Source: an uncultured Lachnospiraceae bacterium (GTDB lineage Bacteria; Bacillota; Clostridia; Lachnospirales; Lachnospiraceae). Taken from it: a stretch of 64,000 nt of DNA. The notes under the pieces were generated by a model, which saw only the letters and a program-made list of their open reading frames with translations, searched no databases and was not told where the DNA came from. Positions 35,374-45,816 of the stretch are shown piece by piece (positions within the stretch are counted from its first letter, which is position 1; the number at the start of each line of letters is the position of its first letter). The position numbers and the translations under genes are program-made. Location of the stretch: contig CACZBD010000021.1 in NCBI GenBank assembly GCA_902779305.1, positions 1-64,000 of the forward strand, in the 5' to 3' direction.

Positions 35374-37669
35374 GCGCCGCCTGTCCGTTGATCGGCACAT
35401 TGTATTTCTCGATAAATTCGCCCATCGGGATCGGTTTGGAGTAGAGATATCCCTGCGCGTAATTACAGCCGATCTCCATCAGCATCTGAGCCTGTTCCAC
35501 AGTCTCCACACCTTCGCAGATGACTCTGACGCCGAGGCCGTCCGCCATCTCGATGATCTTCTTTAAGATGAACTTGCCGCTCTCGCTCGTATTGGTCTCG
35601 TTGAGGAAGCCTTTATCGATCTTTAAGACATCAAAAGGCATGTCACGCAGCAGGTTCAGCGAGGAGAATCCGGATCCGAAATCGTCGATGGACAGATCCA
35701 TGTTCATGCGTTTGAGTTCCTCCATGACCTCGATCATGCGCTCTCTTTCCTGGAAGAACACTGTCTCCGTCAGTTCGAGCTCGATCAGGCTCTTCGGGAT
35801 CTTGTATTTGAGCATGATCTGCTGCACATTGAGCGTGTAGTTCGGATCATGCAGAAGATATCTGGACTGGTTGACGGAGATCGGATAAACCTCTCTTCCC
35901 TCATCGATCATCTTGCGCAGATATTTACAGACCTGTTCGAGCATGTAAAAATCAATCTTTTCGATGAATCCGTTGGTCTCAAAGATCGAGATGAATTCTC
36001 CGGGCGGGATGATCTCCCCAAGTCCCTGTTTCCAGCGTACCAACGCTTCCGCCGCAATGATATGGTTGTTCTTCATATCCCATTTCGGCTGCAGGTACGG
36101 TACGAATTCTCCCGCGATCAATGCCATTTCCATCTTGGATTCGATGAACTCTCTCCGTCTGGTCTCCTCCATCAGACTGTCTTCGTAAGTAGCCACGAGA
36201 TCCTTTGTCTGCGGGATAACGGACTTTCTGGCAAGATTGGCTTTATCGATCATGGCCGCGACATTTTCCTTGCGGTCCGTCACCTCATAGAAGCCGCTCT
36301 TGATCTTGATCGGATAGTTGATCATCTCTTCCGAAGCCGCCTTGGAAACGCGCTCCTCGAGATGTTTCACACGTTCGATGATCCTTCCGTCATCAACAAG
36401 CAATGCAACGAAACGGTCCGCGCCGATCCTTGCGTATCCTTCCCGGACGCTTAAGTCTTTTTCCACGTTTTTGACCATGAGCCTTAGCAGTTCATCCGCC
36501 TTCATGTGTCCGTAGGATTCGTTTAAGTAGCGGAAATTCTGGATATCGAAACTGATCACGCAATAAGCGTAATCCGCATAATCTTTTAGCAGTTTTTGCG
36601 CCTGCGCAAGGAAATAACGCTCATTCGGTGCCTGCGTTAAGCTGTCCTCAAATGCCAGTTTTAACATTTCACGCTGCTCGCTCATGACGAACTTGAAAAT
36701 GATAAAGCAGAGCAGGAGCATCAGAAGGATCACGAGCGCCATGGAAACCGTTGATTCCACCTTGATCCCTTTGACAAGCGCCGCCACGTCACTCTCTTTG
36801 ACGACATTCACATAGGTCCAGCCTCGCGGCTCGCTTAACGGGGCAAAAAAGATCTTCCAGTCATCCGACTTGGCATGGAACGTCAGAACGGAAGTCGTCC
36901 CCTGCGCGAATGCCTTGCGCAGCTGTTCCTCCATCAGATCCCTGTTTTCTTCCTCCGAGAGTTCTTTCAATACATCCGTATAAAAATCATCATTCTGCAG
37001 CACGAACATGACATCCGAATTGCTTGTTGCCATGATCGTTCCCTTTTCATTGATGACATAGGATCTGGAGATCTGGGAATAGGTGTCCGTTTCGGTTCCG
37101 TGCAGAAGCTGTGTCGTGGAATTTAAACCGAACAGATAACCCTGTACGATCCCTTTGTGCACGACCGGCATCATGATACAGTAGGATGCCATGCCGTCGC
37201 CGAAATCAAAATAGGTTTTTGCAACAGTCGCAGATCCGTCCTCCGCGCTCTGATCGATCAGTTTCTCAAGACCGGACATCGTGGAATAACGCTCCGAGGA
37301 ATAGGTGGTCCCGTCCCGCATGATCAGTACGACCCTGTCAAGTCCGGACTTGTTGCGCACACCTAAGAGCAGCTTGTAGATCTGCAGTTCGTCCATGTCA
37401 TAGTTTTCATTCTGCTGCAACTGTTCTGCCGTGGAACGGATGACCTGGATATCCGCGTTTAAGTTCGAAGAAACCAGTTCCGCATCCAGTCCCGTCTGTC
37501 CCGTGATGGAAGAATCCACGAAACCGCGGTAGGTACTGATCAGTCTGTAAACATGGGTCGCTTCCAGCGCCAGACAGATCATCAGCAGAAACAGGCTTCC
37601 CACCAGAAGAAGCGTCGTATTCTTATTCCATTGCAGATTGTAGTCACGCTTTCGTTCTTTTTTGCGCAT
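35366..37669 (-). CDS. Membrane sensor with degenerate GGDEF and intact EAL domain (cyclic di-GMP phosphodiesterase)
   Basis: 767 residues. Membrane helices at about 19-38 and 306-328 enclose an extracellular sensor region of dCACHE type. The GGDEF domain (about 335-490) has GADRF (416-420) in place of GGDEF, so synthesis of cyclic di-GMP is unlikely. The EAL domain has AAEALVRW (541-543), ELTETVF, DDFGSGFSS and LKIDKGF, the residues needed for hydrolysis. It probably degrades cyclic di-GMP in response to an external signal. It sits between purL and queH and overlaps the latter. Confidence 0.92.
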   Translation of the reverse strand: MRKKERKRDYNLQWNKNTTLLLVGSLFLLMICLALEATHVYRLISTYRGFVDSSITGQTGLDAELVSSNLNADIQVIRSTAEQLQQNENYDMDELQIYKLLLGVRNKSGLDRVVLIMRDGTTYSSERYSTMSGLEKLIDQSAEDGSATVAKTYFDFGDGMASYCIMMPVVHKGIVQGYLFGLNSTTQLLHGTETDTYSQISRSYVINEKGTIMATSNSDVMFVLQNDDFYTDVLKELSEEENRDLMEEQLRKAFAQGTTSVLTFHAKSDDWKIFFAPLSEPRGWTYVNVVKESDVAALVKGIKVESTVSMALVILLMLLLCFIIFKFVMSEQREMLKLAFEDSLTQAPNERYFLAQAQKLLKDYADYAYCVISFDIQNFRYLNESYGHMKADELLRLMVKNVEKDLSVREGYARIGADRFVALLVDDGRIIERVKHLEERVSKAASEEMINYPIKIKSGFYEVTDRKENVAAMIDKANLARKSVIPQTKDLVATYEDSLMEETRRREFIESKMEMALIAGEFVPYLQPKWDMKNNHIIAAEALVRWKQGLGEIIPPGEFISIFETNGFIEKIDFYMLEQVCKYLRKMIDEGREVYPISVNQSRYLLHDPNYTLNVQQIMLKYKIPKSLIELELTETVFFQERERMIEVMEELKRMNMDLSIDDFGSGFSSLNLLRDMPFDVLKIDKGFLNETNTSESGKFILKKIIEMADGLGVRVICEGVETVEQAQMLMEIGCNYAQGYLYSKPIPMGEFIEKYNVPINGQAAHE

Positions 37670-37717
37670 TGGCTTGTTCTCCGTCCTGCCCGTTTCCGGG
37701 GACAGGTACTCAAAAGA

Positions 37718-40700
37718 TTATCTGAAATAGCTGACGCCGGATTCAAAGATCTTCATATCCTGTTCGCCGTAAATATTGACGGCAACCCCTTTTCCGATCC
37801 TCTCGCAGTGCCCCATCTTTCCGAGCACGCGGCCGTCCGGGGAAGTAATGCCTTCGATCGCCATATAGGAACCGTTCACATTCCACTCTCCGTCCATGGA
37901 ACAGTTGCCTTCAGGGTCCACATACTGTGTGGCGATCTGCCCGTTTTCGGCCAGTTTTTTAAGCCATCCTTCATCTGCCACAAAGCGGCCCTCCCCGTGG
38001 GAAGCGGGAATGACATAGGTCTTGCCGCATTCGGCTTTCTTCAGCCAGGGCGACAGGTTGGAAACCACTTTGGTATAGACCATTCTGGATATATGTCTGT
38101 CGATCGTATTAAACGTTAATGTCGGAGAATTTTCATCCTGCCCCGTGATCTTTCCGTGTGGCACAAGCCCTAACTTGATCAGGGCCTGGAATCCGTTGCA
38201 GATCCCGAGGATCAGGCCGTCTCTTGCAAGCAGTCCCATGACCGCTTCTTTGAGTTTCTCATTCCGGTAAGCCGTTGCAAAGAATTTTGCAGAACCGTCC
38301 GGTTCATCACCTGCGGAGAAACCGCCCGGGAACATGACGATCTGTGCCTCGTCCATCTCTTTTTTGTAACGCTCCACGGATTCTCTGATATCTTCCGCAT
38401 TCCGGTTCGTAAAGACCACGGTCGAAACATCTGCGCCCGCTCTCTCAAAAGCTTTTTTACTGTCATATTCGCAGTTCGTGCCGGGAAAAACGGGAATGAA
38501 CACTTTCGGTCTAGCTACCTTGTTTTTGCAGACATAAATGTCCTTTGCATAAAAAGGTTCCGCGCTGACAGCTCCCGATCCGTTTTTGACGGAGGGAAAG
38601 ACTTTTTCAAGCGGCGCTTTCCAGGCATCGAGTGCCTCTGTAAGCGGCAGCTTCATATCCCGGTATGTAAAGACGGGATCCGCATCGATCGTTGCGATCA
38701 CTTCATACGGGATCGACAGTTTCGAAAGATTCTCCTCTGCCACCTCCGCAAGGATCGATCCCGGCAGGGGCAGGAACAGATCCTGCTCACTGATGCCTTC
38801 TTCAACCGCAAGACCGAAACCGTTTCCGAATGCCATTTTACTGAGCGCCGGCACGATCCCATCCGTTCCGACTGCATATGCGCTTTCAAACAGGCCTTTT
38901 CCTGCATCCGCATGGAATTTCTCATAAAGCGCAGCGATCTTTTCATATTCCGGAAGATCGTAATCGTCTCTTAAGGAGCGCATCAGAACGATCCTGTTTC
39001 CTGCTTTTTTGCACTCTCCCGTGAGCACATCGCCCTCTTTTGCCACATCCACCGCAAAGCTGACGAGTGTCGGCGGAACATCGATCTCGTTGAAGGTTCC
39101 GGACATGGAGTCCTTGCCGCCGATCGACGGAAGACCGAACCGGATCTGCGCCTCGAAAGCACCGAGAAGTGCCGCAAACGGCTGGCTCCAACGCTTCGGC
39201 TCCTCACTCATCCTGCGGAAATATTCCTGGAAAGTGAAGCGGATCTTTTTATGGTCGCCGCCCGTAGCAACGATCTTTGCAATGGATTCCAAAACCGCAT
39301 AAGCCGCGCCGTGATAGGGACTCCAGGAGGACAGATACGGATCAAAGCCGTAACTCATCATCGTCACGGTATCGCATTCCCCTTTCAGTACCGGAAGCTT
39401 TGCGACCATCGTCTGTGTCTCGGAAAGCTGGTATTTTCCGCCGTAAGGCATCAGTGTGGAAGCCGCGCCGATGGAAGAATCAAACATCTCCACAAGCCCT
39501 TTTTGCGAGCAGGCATTGAGATCCGAAAGGGATGCGATCCAGGCTTTCTTCAGATCTGCGGCATCGAGCGCATCCTGCACGTTTTTGACTTTTATCTGCC
39601 GGAAGAAATTCTTCGTTTCATCAGGGATGTCCACGCTGACATTGCATTCCTGATGCGCACCGTTGGTATTTAAGAACGCTCTGGAAAGATCCACGATCTT
39701 CTTGCCTCTCCACAGCATGGTAAGCCGCGGTGTTTCACTGACCGTAGCCACCTGCACCGCTTCAAGGTTTTCTTCTGCCGCATATCGTAAGAACGCATCC
39801 ACGTCCTTTTTGTCGAGCACGACCGCCATACGTTCCTGGGACTCGGAGATCGCAAGTTCCGTCCCGTCAAGTCCTGCGTATTTCTTCGGCACCTTATCCA
39901 GATCGATCACAAGTCCGTCCGCAAGTTCCCCGATCGCCACCGACACGCCGCCGGCGCCGAAATCGTTGCATTTTCTGATCAGACGGGATACCTCGGCTCT
40001 TCTGAACAGGCGCTGCAGCTTACGTTCTGTAGGCGCATTTCCTTTCTGCACTTCCGCGCCGCAGGTTTCAATGGACTGCTCGGTATGCACCTTGGAAGAT
40101 CCGGTTGCGCCGCCGCAGCCGTCACGTCCGGTCCTGCCGCCGAGCAGGATGATCACATTCCCGGGATCGGAAGTTAAGCGCATAACATTCTCTCTCGGAG
40201 AAGCGCCCATGACCGCGCCGATCTCCATACGTTTTGCCACATAATCCGGATGATAGATCTCTTTAACATAGCCGGTCGCAAGGCCGATCTGGTTGCCGTA
40301 GGAAGAATAGCCCGCAGCCGCGCCGCGCACCAGTTTCTTCTGCGGCAGTTTCCCTTTGAGGGTATCTTCCAAAGAACCCGTAGGGTCTGCCGCGCCCGTG
40401 ATCCGCATCGCCTGATATACATAGGATCTTCCGGAAAGCGGGTCCCTGATGGCGCCGCCAAGACAGGTTGCCGCGCCGCCGAAAGGTTCGATCTCCGTCG
40501 GATGGTTGTGTGTCTCATTCTTGAAACTGATCAGCCACTCCTGCGTCTTCCCGTCGATCTCAACGGGCACGACGATGGAGCAGGCATTGATCTCATCGGA
40601 TTCTTCCTGATCGTTCAGCTTCCCTTCTTTTTTCAGTTTCCGCATCGCCATCAGCGCAAGGTCCATGAGGCAGACGAACTTATCGTCCCTGCCCGCAAAG

Positions 40701-41485
40701 ATCTCGTTATGTGTCTTTAAATACTTCTCATAGCTGTCTCGGATCGGCTTGCCGAAATACCCCTCATCAAACGTAACTTCCTTCAGTTCCGTTGAAAACG
40801 TCGTATGTCTGCAGTGATCGGACCAGTAGGTATCCAGCACCCGGATCTCCGTCATGGTCGGATCCCTGTGTTCTTCCTTCGAAAAATAGTTTCTGATATG
40901 CAGAAAATCCTGATAGGTCATCGCTAAATGCAGCGACTCATAGCAGGCTTTAAACGCCGCATCATCCATGGTAAGAAAGCCTGCAAGAACAGGCACGTCG
41001 TCAGGCTCTTCAAAATCCTGCAGAAGTGTTTCCGGCTTCTTCGCCGCGGTCTCCCTTGAGTCCACGGGGTTGATGCAGTAGTTTTTGATCTTGGAAAACT
41101 CCTCATCCGTGATCTTTCCGCTGAAGCAATAGGTCAGGGCCGTCTTGATCACGGGATCCTCATTCTCGTTTAAGAACCGCACGCACTGCATCGCGGAATC
41201 GGCCCGCTGGTCAAACTGCCCGGGCAGGTATTCCACGGAAAAAACAAGATCCGTATCTTCCCTTGCAAAATCCTCTTCATACAGAATGTCCACCGGCGGT
41301 TCCGAAAATACGCAGGTACATGCCAGCCGAAAAACTTCATCGGAGATATTCTCCACATCATAGCGGATCAGTTCCCGGACCTTTGTGATCCCCGTGATCC
41401 CTAAATAGGATCTGATCTCTTCCGCAAGTCCTGCTGCTTTTTGTGAAAATGCTTCTTTCTTTTCGACATAAATCCGTCTTACCAC
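37718..41485 (-). CDS. purL: Phosphoribosylformylglycinamidine synthase, single-chain
   Basis: 1255 residues, the long form with the PurL synthetase region followed by a class I glutamine amidotransferase (PurQ-like) domain. Recognisable are THNHPTEIEPFGGAATC, SIGGKDSMSGTF and in the amidotransferase GICNGFQAL (nucleophile Cys) with a later SHGEGRF. It converts FGAR to FGAM in purine synthesis. The start lies two bases after the radA stop. The other purine genes are about 10 kb away (50948-54667), so the pathway is split between two runs in this window. Confidence 0.95.
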   Translation of the reverse strand: MVRRIYVEKKEAFSQKAAGLAEEIRSYLGITGITKVRELIRYDVENISDEVFRLACTCVFSEPPVDILYEEDFAREDTDLVFSVEYLPGQFDQRADSAMQCVRFLNENEDPVIKTALTYCFSGKITDEEFSKIKNYCINPVDSRETAAKKPETLLQDFEEPDDVPVLAGFLTMDDAAFKACYESLHLAMTYQDFLHIRNYFSKEEHRDPTMTEIRVLDTYWSDHCRHTTFSTELKEVTFDEGYFGKPIRDSYEKYLKTHNEIFAGRDDKFVCLMDLALMAMRKLKKEGKLNDQEESDEINACSIVVPVEIDGKTQEWLISFKNETHNHPTEIEPFGGAATCLGGAIRDPLSGRSYVYQAMRITGAADPTGSLEDTLKGKLPQKKLVRGAAAGYSSYGNQIGLATGYVKEIYHPDYVAKRMEIGAVMGASPRENVMRLTSDPGNVIILLGGRTGRDGCGGATGSSKVHTEQSIETCGAEVQKGNAPTERKLQRLFRRAEVSRLIRKCNDFGAGGVSVAIGELADGLVIDLDKVPKKYAGLDGTELAISESQERMAVVLDKKDVDAFLRYAAEENLEAVQVATVSETPRLTMLWRGKKIVDLSRAFLNTNGAHQECNVSVDIPDETKNFFRQIKVKNVQDALDAADLKKAWIASLSDLNACSQKGLVEMFDSSIGAASTLMPYGGKYQLSETQTMVAKLPVLKGECDTVTMMSYGFDPYLSSWSPYHGAAYAVLESIAKIVATGGDHKKIRFTFQEYFRRMSEEPKRWSQPFAALLGAFEAQIRFGLPSIGGKDSMSGTFNEIDVPPTLVSFAVDVAKEGDVLTGECKKAGNRIVLMRSLRDDYDLPEYEKIAALYEKFHADAGKGLFESAYAVGTDGIVPALSKMAFGNGFGLAVEEGISEQDLFLPLPGSILAEVAEENLSKLSIPYEVIATIDADPVFTYRDMKLPLTEALDAWKAPLEKVFPSVKNGSGAVSAEPFYAKDIYVCKNKVARPKVFIPVFPGTNCEYDSKKAFERAGADVSTVVFTNRNAEDIRESVERYKKEMDEAQIVMFPGGFSAGDEPDGSAKFFATAYRNEKLKEAVMGLLARDGLILGICNGFQALIKLGLVPHGKITGQDENSPTLTFNTIDRHISRMVYTKVVSNLSPWLKKAECGKTYVIPASHGEGRFVADEGWLKKLAENGQIATQYVDPEGNCSMDGEWNVNGSYMAIEGITSPDGRVLGKMGHCERIGKGVAVNIYGEQDMKIFESGVSYFR

Positions 41486-41487
41486 TG

Positions 41488-42882
41488 CTATGCTCCTCTT
41501 TGTTCCGATTTTTTCACGGCCCTGATGGCCTCATTCAGATCCGATACCCCGATCAGGTTCATTTTGGTATCGATCTGTTGTTTCTCCAATGCGCTCTTTG
41601 GCAGAATACAGGTAGAAAATCCCATCTTCTCCGCTTCTTTGATCCGCTGGGCGGCAAAAGAAACGGAACGGACTTCCCCGCTTAGGCCCACTTCTCCGAA
41701 TACGACAACCGATTCGTCGATGGGCATATTTTCATAACTGGATACCACACACAGGCAGACGCCGAGATCCACTGCAGGCTCCTGCAGTTTCAGCCCGCCT
41801 GCCACATTGACATAGGCATCGCAGTCGCCGCTCTTGATCCCGATCCGCTTTTCCAGAACCGCCATCAGCAGATTGACGCGGTTATAATCCACACCCGTTG
41901 CCTGACGTCTCGGCATTCCGAAACTCGTCCGGCACACCAGTGCCTGGATCTCGATCAGAAGCGGCCTCGTTCCTTCCATCGTACAGACGACCACCGAGCC
42001 GGAAGCCCCCTTCGGCCTTCCGGAAAGCATATGCTCCGAAGGGTTCAAAACCTGTGTCAGCCCTTCGCGGCACATCTCAAAAACGCCGATCTCATTGGTG
42101 GAACCGAAACGGTTTTTGACACTTCTTAAGATCCGGTAAGCGTTATTCGAATCGCCCTCAAAATAGAGGACCGTATCCACCATATGTTCGAGAACCCGCG
42201 GTCCCGCAACGGTGCCTTCCTTGGTCACATGACCGACGATGAAGACGGAAACCGGCAGGCTCTTTGCAAGCCTTAGCAAAACAGCGCAGGCTTCCCGCAC
42301 CTGTGATACGGATCCCGGCGCAGAAGAGATCTCTGACGCATACATCGTCTGGATACTGTCGATCACCACGATCTCCGGTTTCATTTTCACGATCGCGTTC
42401 TCGATATCCGTCAGATCCGTTTCGCAATACAGGGACAAAGCGTCTGAAAAATCACCCAGACGCATTGCTCTCATTTTGATCTGTTTTAAAGATTCCTCAC
42501 CGGAGACATAGAGGATCCGGTGACCTTTGCCCGCAAGCTCTCTGCACATCTGCAAAAGCAGTGTGGATTTTCCGATCCCGGGATCGCCGCCGACAAGCAC
42601 CATGGCACCCGGTACGACGCCGCCGCCAAGCACGCGGTCAAGTTCCGCGATGCCGGTTAAGACATGGTCTTCATCTTTCAGGTCGATCTCGGACAGTTTT
42701 GCCGGGGCATGGTCTGTCTGAAAGATCCTGCCGGATGCAGCGGATCCTGCGCCCTTTTTTTTCACGACCGGCTCTTCCACCAGCGTGTTCCAGGCTTTGC
42801 AGGCCGGACACTGTCCCATCCATTTGGAAAACTCACCGCCGCACTCCGAGCAGAAGAACGCCGTGGTTTTTTCTTTAGCCAT
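41488..42882 (-). CDS. radA: DNA repair protein RadA (Sms)
   Basis: 464 residues. N-terminal zinc finger CSECGGEFSKWMGQCPAC, RecA-like core with GGDPGIGKSTLLL and the RadA motif KNRFGSTNEIG, and a C-terminal Lon-like domain. RadA is a helicase that helps branch migration in recombination. Its start overlaps the end of the small gene at 42875 by eight bases. Confidence 0.96.
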   Translation of the reverse strand: MAKEKTTAFFCSECGGEFSKWMGQCPACKAWNTLVEEPVVKKKGAGSAASGRIFQTDHAPAKLSEIDLKDEDHVLTGIAELDRVLGGGVVPGAMVLVGGDPGIGKSTLLLQMCRELAGKGHRILYVSGEESLKQIKMRAMRLGDFSDALSLYCETDLTDIENAIVKMKPEIVVIDSIQTMYASEISSAPGSVSQVREACAVLLRLAKSLPVSVFIVGHVTKEGTVAGPRVLEHMVDTVLYFEGDSNNAYRILRSVKNRFGSTNEIGVFEMCREGLTQVLNPSEHMLSGRPKGASGSVVVCTMEGTRPLLIEIQALVCRTSFGMPRRQATGVDYNRVNLLMAVLEKRIGIKSGDCDAYVNVAGGLKLQEPAVDLGVCLCVVSSYENMPIDESVVVFGEVGLSGEVRSVSFAAQRIKEAEKMGFSTCILPKSALEKQQIDTKMNLIGVSDLNEAIRAVKKSEQRGA

Positions 42883-43288
42883 TCGCCTTCACGATCCTGA
42901 TCTTTGTGGTCTTGCCGGGTTCCAAGGAAACGGACAGGCTCAGCTTTCCGCCGAGGTTCGTTTTCATCGTGCCGACACTGACACCGTTTTCGAACACTTC
43001 GTAACCGGTATCTTCGATGAGGCCGACAGTGATCATCGTATCCTGCGTACCCGTTACGTCAAACTCCAGGCCGTCCGCTGTCTGGTCAAAATCACTGACA
43101 TCGGTTCCCGGTTCCGATTCATAGACGAACATTTCGTCACGTTCCAGTTTGGTCAGCTCACAAAAAGTCTTCACCTTGTAGATGTTTCCGCCCAGGGAAA
43201 ATCCGTCCAGTTTCGCTTTTTCCTTCCGGCCAAGATCGCCGAAATTCAGTTTGCCGCCCTTTGCGCTGATCAGTTCCTTCTCTGCCAT
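42875..43288 (-). CDS. Small beta-rich protein of unknown function between clpC and radA
   Basis: 137 residues, predicted largely beta-strand, no export signal. It opens MAEKELISAKGGKLNFGDLG and ends with a strand-rich region (KLSLSVSLEPGKTTKIRIV). It overlaps radA and follows clpC by 37 bases, so it is probably co-transcribed with both. No family is recognised; the context only suggests a stress or DNA-maintenance setting. Confidence 0.75.
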   Translation of the reverse strand: MAEKELISAKGGKLNFGDLGRKEKAKLDGFSLGGNIYKVKTFCELTKLERDEMFVYESEPGTDVSDFDQTADGLEFDVTGTQDTMITVGLIEDTGYEVFENGVSVGTMKTNLGGKLSLSVSLEPGKTTKIRIVKANG

Positions 43289-43325
43289 GTTCTTCCTCCT
43301 CGAAATAATAAGTCCCCTTTGATCG

Positions 43326-45803
43326 TTATTGTTTTTTCTTCTGTTTCAAAACCGTCAGTTCGATCCGCTCTTCTTTGCCTTTTGTAAGAAGCCTTGCTTC
43401 CACCTCATCGCCGTCCTTGATGGTCCCGGCAAGATACTCTTCCGCCAGAAGATCTTCCAGCGTAGTCTGGATCGCTCTCTTTAACGGCCTTGCGCCGAAT
43501 TTCTTATCCGTTCCTTTTGCAACGATATATTTTTTGACGCCGGCCGTAACATGCAGGGTGATGTTCAGTTCCTCTTTGGTCCGCTTTGCAAGATCCTTGA
43601 TCTGCAGCGTCACGATCTTGGAAAGATCGGTTTCGTTCAGCGCGCGGAAGACGATGATCTCATCGATCCTGTTGATGAATTCGGGTTTGAAGATCCGCTT
43701 CACCTCTTCCATGACGCCCCGCTGCATGTATTCATGATCCGCTTCTTCGCTGTTATCGGCACCAAAGCCCAGCTTTTTGGGGTCCACGATCCGGTTTGCG
43801 CCGGCATTGCTCGTCATGATGATCACGGTGTTTTTGAAGCTGACGCTTCTGCCCATCGAATCGGTGATCCGGCCGTCATCCAGTACCTGCAGAAGGATAT
43901 TGAAAACATCCGGGTGCGCTTTTTCGATCTCATCAAACAGCACGACCGAATACGGATTCCTGCGGACTTTTTCGGACAGCTGTCCGCCGTCGCCAAAGCC
44001 GACATATCCCGGAGGCGAGCCGATCATCTTGGAAACGGTGTGGGCCTCCATATATTCAGACATATCCACGCGGATCAGTGCGTTTTCACTTCCAAACAGC
44101 ACTTCCGACAAAGTCTTTGACAGTTCCGTCTTGCCGACACCGGTTGGTCCCAGGAAAAGGAATGAACCGATCGGCCTGTTCTTTTCCTTGAGTCCGACCC
44201 TGCCGCGCTTGATCGCTCTTGAGAGCGCGCTGACCGCTTCTTCCTGCCCGATCACGCGCTTCTTCAGTTCTTTTTCAAGGCGGACCAGTTTTGCGGATTC
44301 CGCTTCTTTGAGTTTACTTACAGGGATCCTGGTCCACTCGGAAACAACGGATGCGATCTGTTCCTCATCCACAACGACCTGTGATCTTTCCTGCGTCTTC
44401 TCGAAGCGTTTCTTCTTGCGAAGGTAGCGGACATTGGTCTCGTCCTGCTCCTCCCTGAGTTTTGCAAGTGCCTTTAAGTCGCCTTCCCTTAACAGTTCTT
44501 CTCTTCTTGCATCAAAATCATGCAGTTTTTCCTCTAATTCCTTCAGTCCTGCCGGGATCTTCATGGAAGAAAGCTTTGCCTTGGAAGCCGCCTCATCCAT
44601 CAGATCGATGGCTTTGTCCGGCAGGAACCGCTCACTGATATAGCGGGAAGACATCACAACGCAGGCCTTCACGGCCTCGGGTGTGATCTTTACATGATGA
44701 TGTTCTTCGTAATGGGATTTGATCCCGTTTAAGATCTCAATGGAGGTTTCCTCATCCGGCTCTTCCACGTCGATCGGCTGGAACCTGCGCTCCAAGGCAG
44801 CGTCCTTTTGCACGTACTTGCGGTACTCCTCGTGCGTGGTCGCGCCGATCAGCTGGATCTCGCCTCTTGCAAGCGAGGGCTTTAGGATGTTGGAAGCATC
44901 GATGGAACCTTCCGCACCGCCGGCGCCGATCAGGGTATGCATCTCATCGAGGAAGAGCAGGATGTTGCCTTCAAAAGTCACCTCAGCGATGATCTTTTTG
45001 ATCCGCTCCTCAAACTCGCCACGGTATTTGGTGCCTGCGACCATTCCGGAAAGGTCAAGAGTCAGAACCCGCTTCCCCTGAATGGTCTCGGGAACGCTCC
45101 CTTCCACGATGCGCTTTGCAAGGCCTTCCACGATGGCGGTCTTGCCGACACCCGGTTCCCCGATCAGGCAGGGATTGTTCTTGGTCCTGCGGCTTAAGGT
45201 CTGGATGATCCTGTTGATCTCCTTCTCGCGCCCGATGACCGGATCGAGTTTGTCGTCCATCGCAAGTTTCGTCAGATCCCTGCTGTAATGGTCGATCAGA
45301 AGATCGCGGCCTTTCTCCGTGGAACGCGGCATTTTCAGGCTCTGAATGTCCTCTTTATGGTCCGCCGGATTCTCTCCCATGGCCACCAGAATGTCCATGT
45401 AGACTTTCTGCGGATTGACGGAGATCGTGTTCAAAAGGCGCACAGCCAAATTGTCCACATCACGAAGCAAAGCCAGAAGGATATGCTCTGTCCCAATCTG
45501 GCTTGCATGAAATCGTTCTGCCTGTATCTGACTGTTGAAAATGATCTGCTGTGCTTTCGGCGTGTAGCCGTCCCGCTCCCTGACGGAAACGGAAGAGGGC
45601 GGCGCGATCTGCTTGCTGATGAGATCCAGCACGGCAGATTTGGAGACGTCATTCTCCGAAAGGACTTTTGCGGCGACGCCGTTTCCCTCTTCGAGGAGGC
45701 CCAAAAGCAGGTGCTCGGTCCCCACATATCCGTGACCGAGATCCCTGGAAAAAGCAGCCGCCATCTTCAGTGCCTTTTCTGCATTTTTGGTGTATCCTGA
45801 CAT
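43326..45803 (-). CDS. clpC: ClpC AAA+ protease ATPase
   Basis: 825 residues with the double N-terminal Clp repeat ([21 protein letters not shown]), two AAA+ domains (GEPGVGKTA and [10 protein letters not shown]; Walker [10 protein letters not shown] and VLFDEIEKA) and a UVR-like middle segment. ClpC unfolds proteins for the ClpP protease and needs MecA- or McsB-type adaptors. The gene follows the Y/G/Q-repeat protein by only 13 bases; no CtsR or CIRCE site can be placed directly ahead of it, and ctsR-mcsA-mcsB are absent, unlike in Bacillus. Confidence 0.96.
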   Translation of the reverse strand: MSGYTKNAEKALKMAAAFSRDLGHGYVGTEHLLLGLLEEGNGVAAKVLSENDVSKSAVLDLISKQIAPPSSVSVRERDGYTPKAQQIIFNSQIQAERFHASQIGTEHILLALLRDVDNLAVRLLNTISVNPQKVYMDILVAMGENPADHKEDIQSLKMPRSTEKGRDLLIDHYSRDLTKLAMDDKLDPVIGREKEINRIIQTLSRRTKNNPCLIGEPGVGKTAIVEGLAKRIVEGSVPETIQGKRVLTLDLSGMVAGTKYRGEFEERIKKIIAEVTFEGNILLFLDEMHTLIGAGGAEGSIDASNILKPSLARGEIQLIGATTHEEYRKYVQKDAALERRFQPIDVEEPDEETSIEILNGIKSHYEEHHHVKITPEAVKACVVMSSRYISERFLPDKAIDLMDEAASKAKLSSMKIPAGLKELEEKLHDFDARREELLREGDLKALAKLREEQDETNVRYLRKKKRFEKTQERSQVVVDEEQIASVVSEWTRIPVSKLKEAESAKLVRLEKELKKRVIGQEEAVSALSRAIKRGRVGLKEKNRPIGSFLFLGPTGVGKTELSKTLSEVLFGSENALIRVDMSEYMEAHTVSKMIGSPPGYVGFGDGGQLSEKVRRNPYSVVLFDEIEKAHPDVFNILLQVLDDGRITDSMGRSVSFKNTVIIMTSNAGANRIVDPKKLGFGADNSEEADHEYMQRGVMEEVKRIFKPEFINRIDEIIVFRALNETDLSKIVTLQIKDLAKRTKEELNITLHVTAGVKKYIVAKGTDKKFGARPLKRAIQTTLEDLLAEEYLAGTIKDGDEVEARLLTKGKEERIELTVLKQKKKQ

Positions 45804-45816
45804 CCGTTAGATGCTC

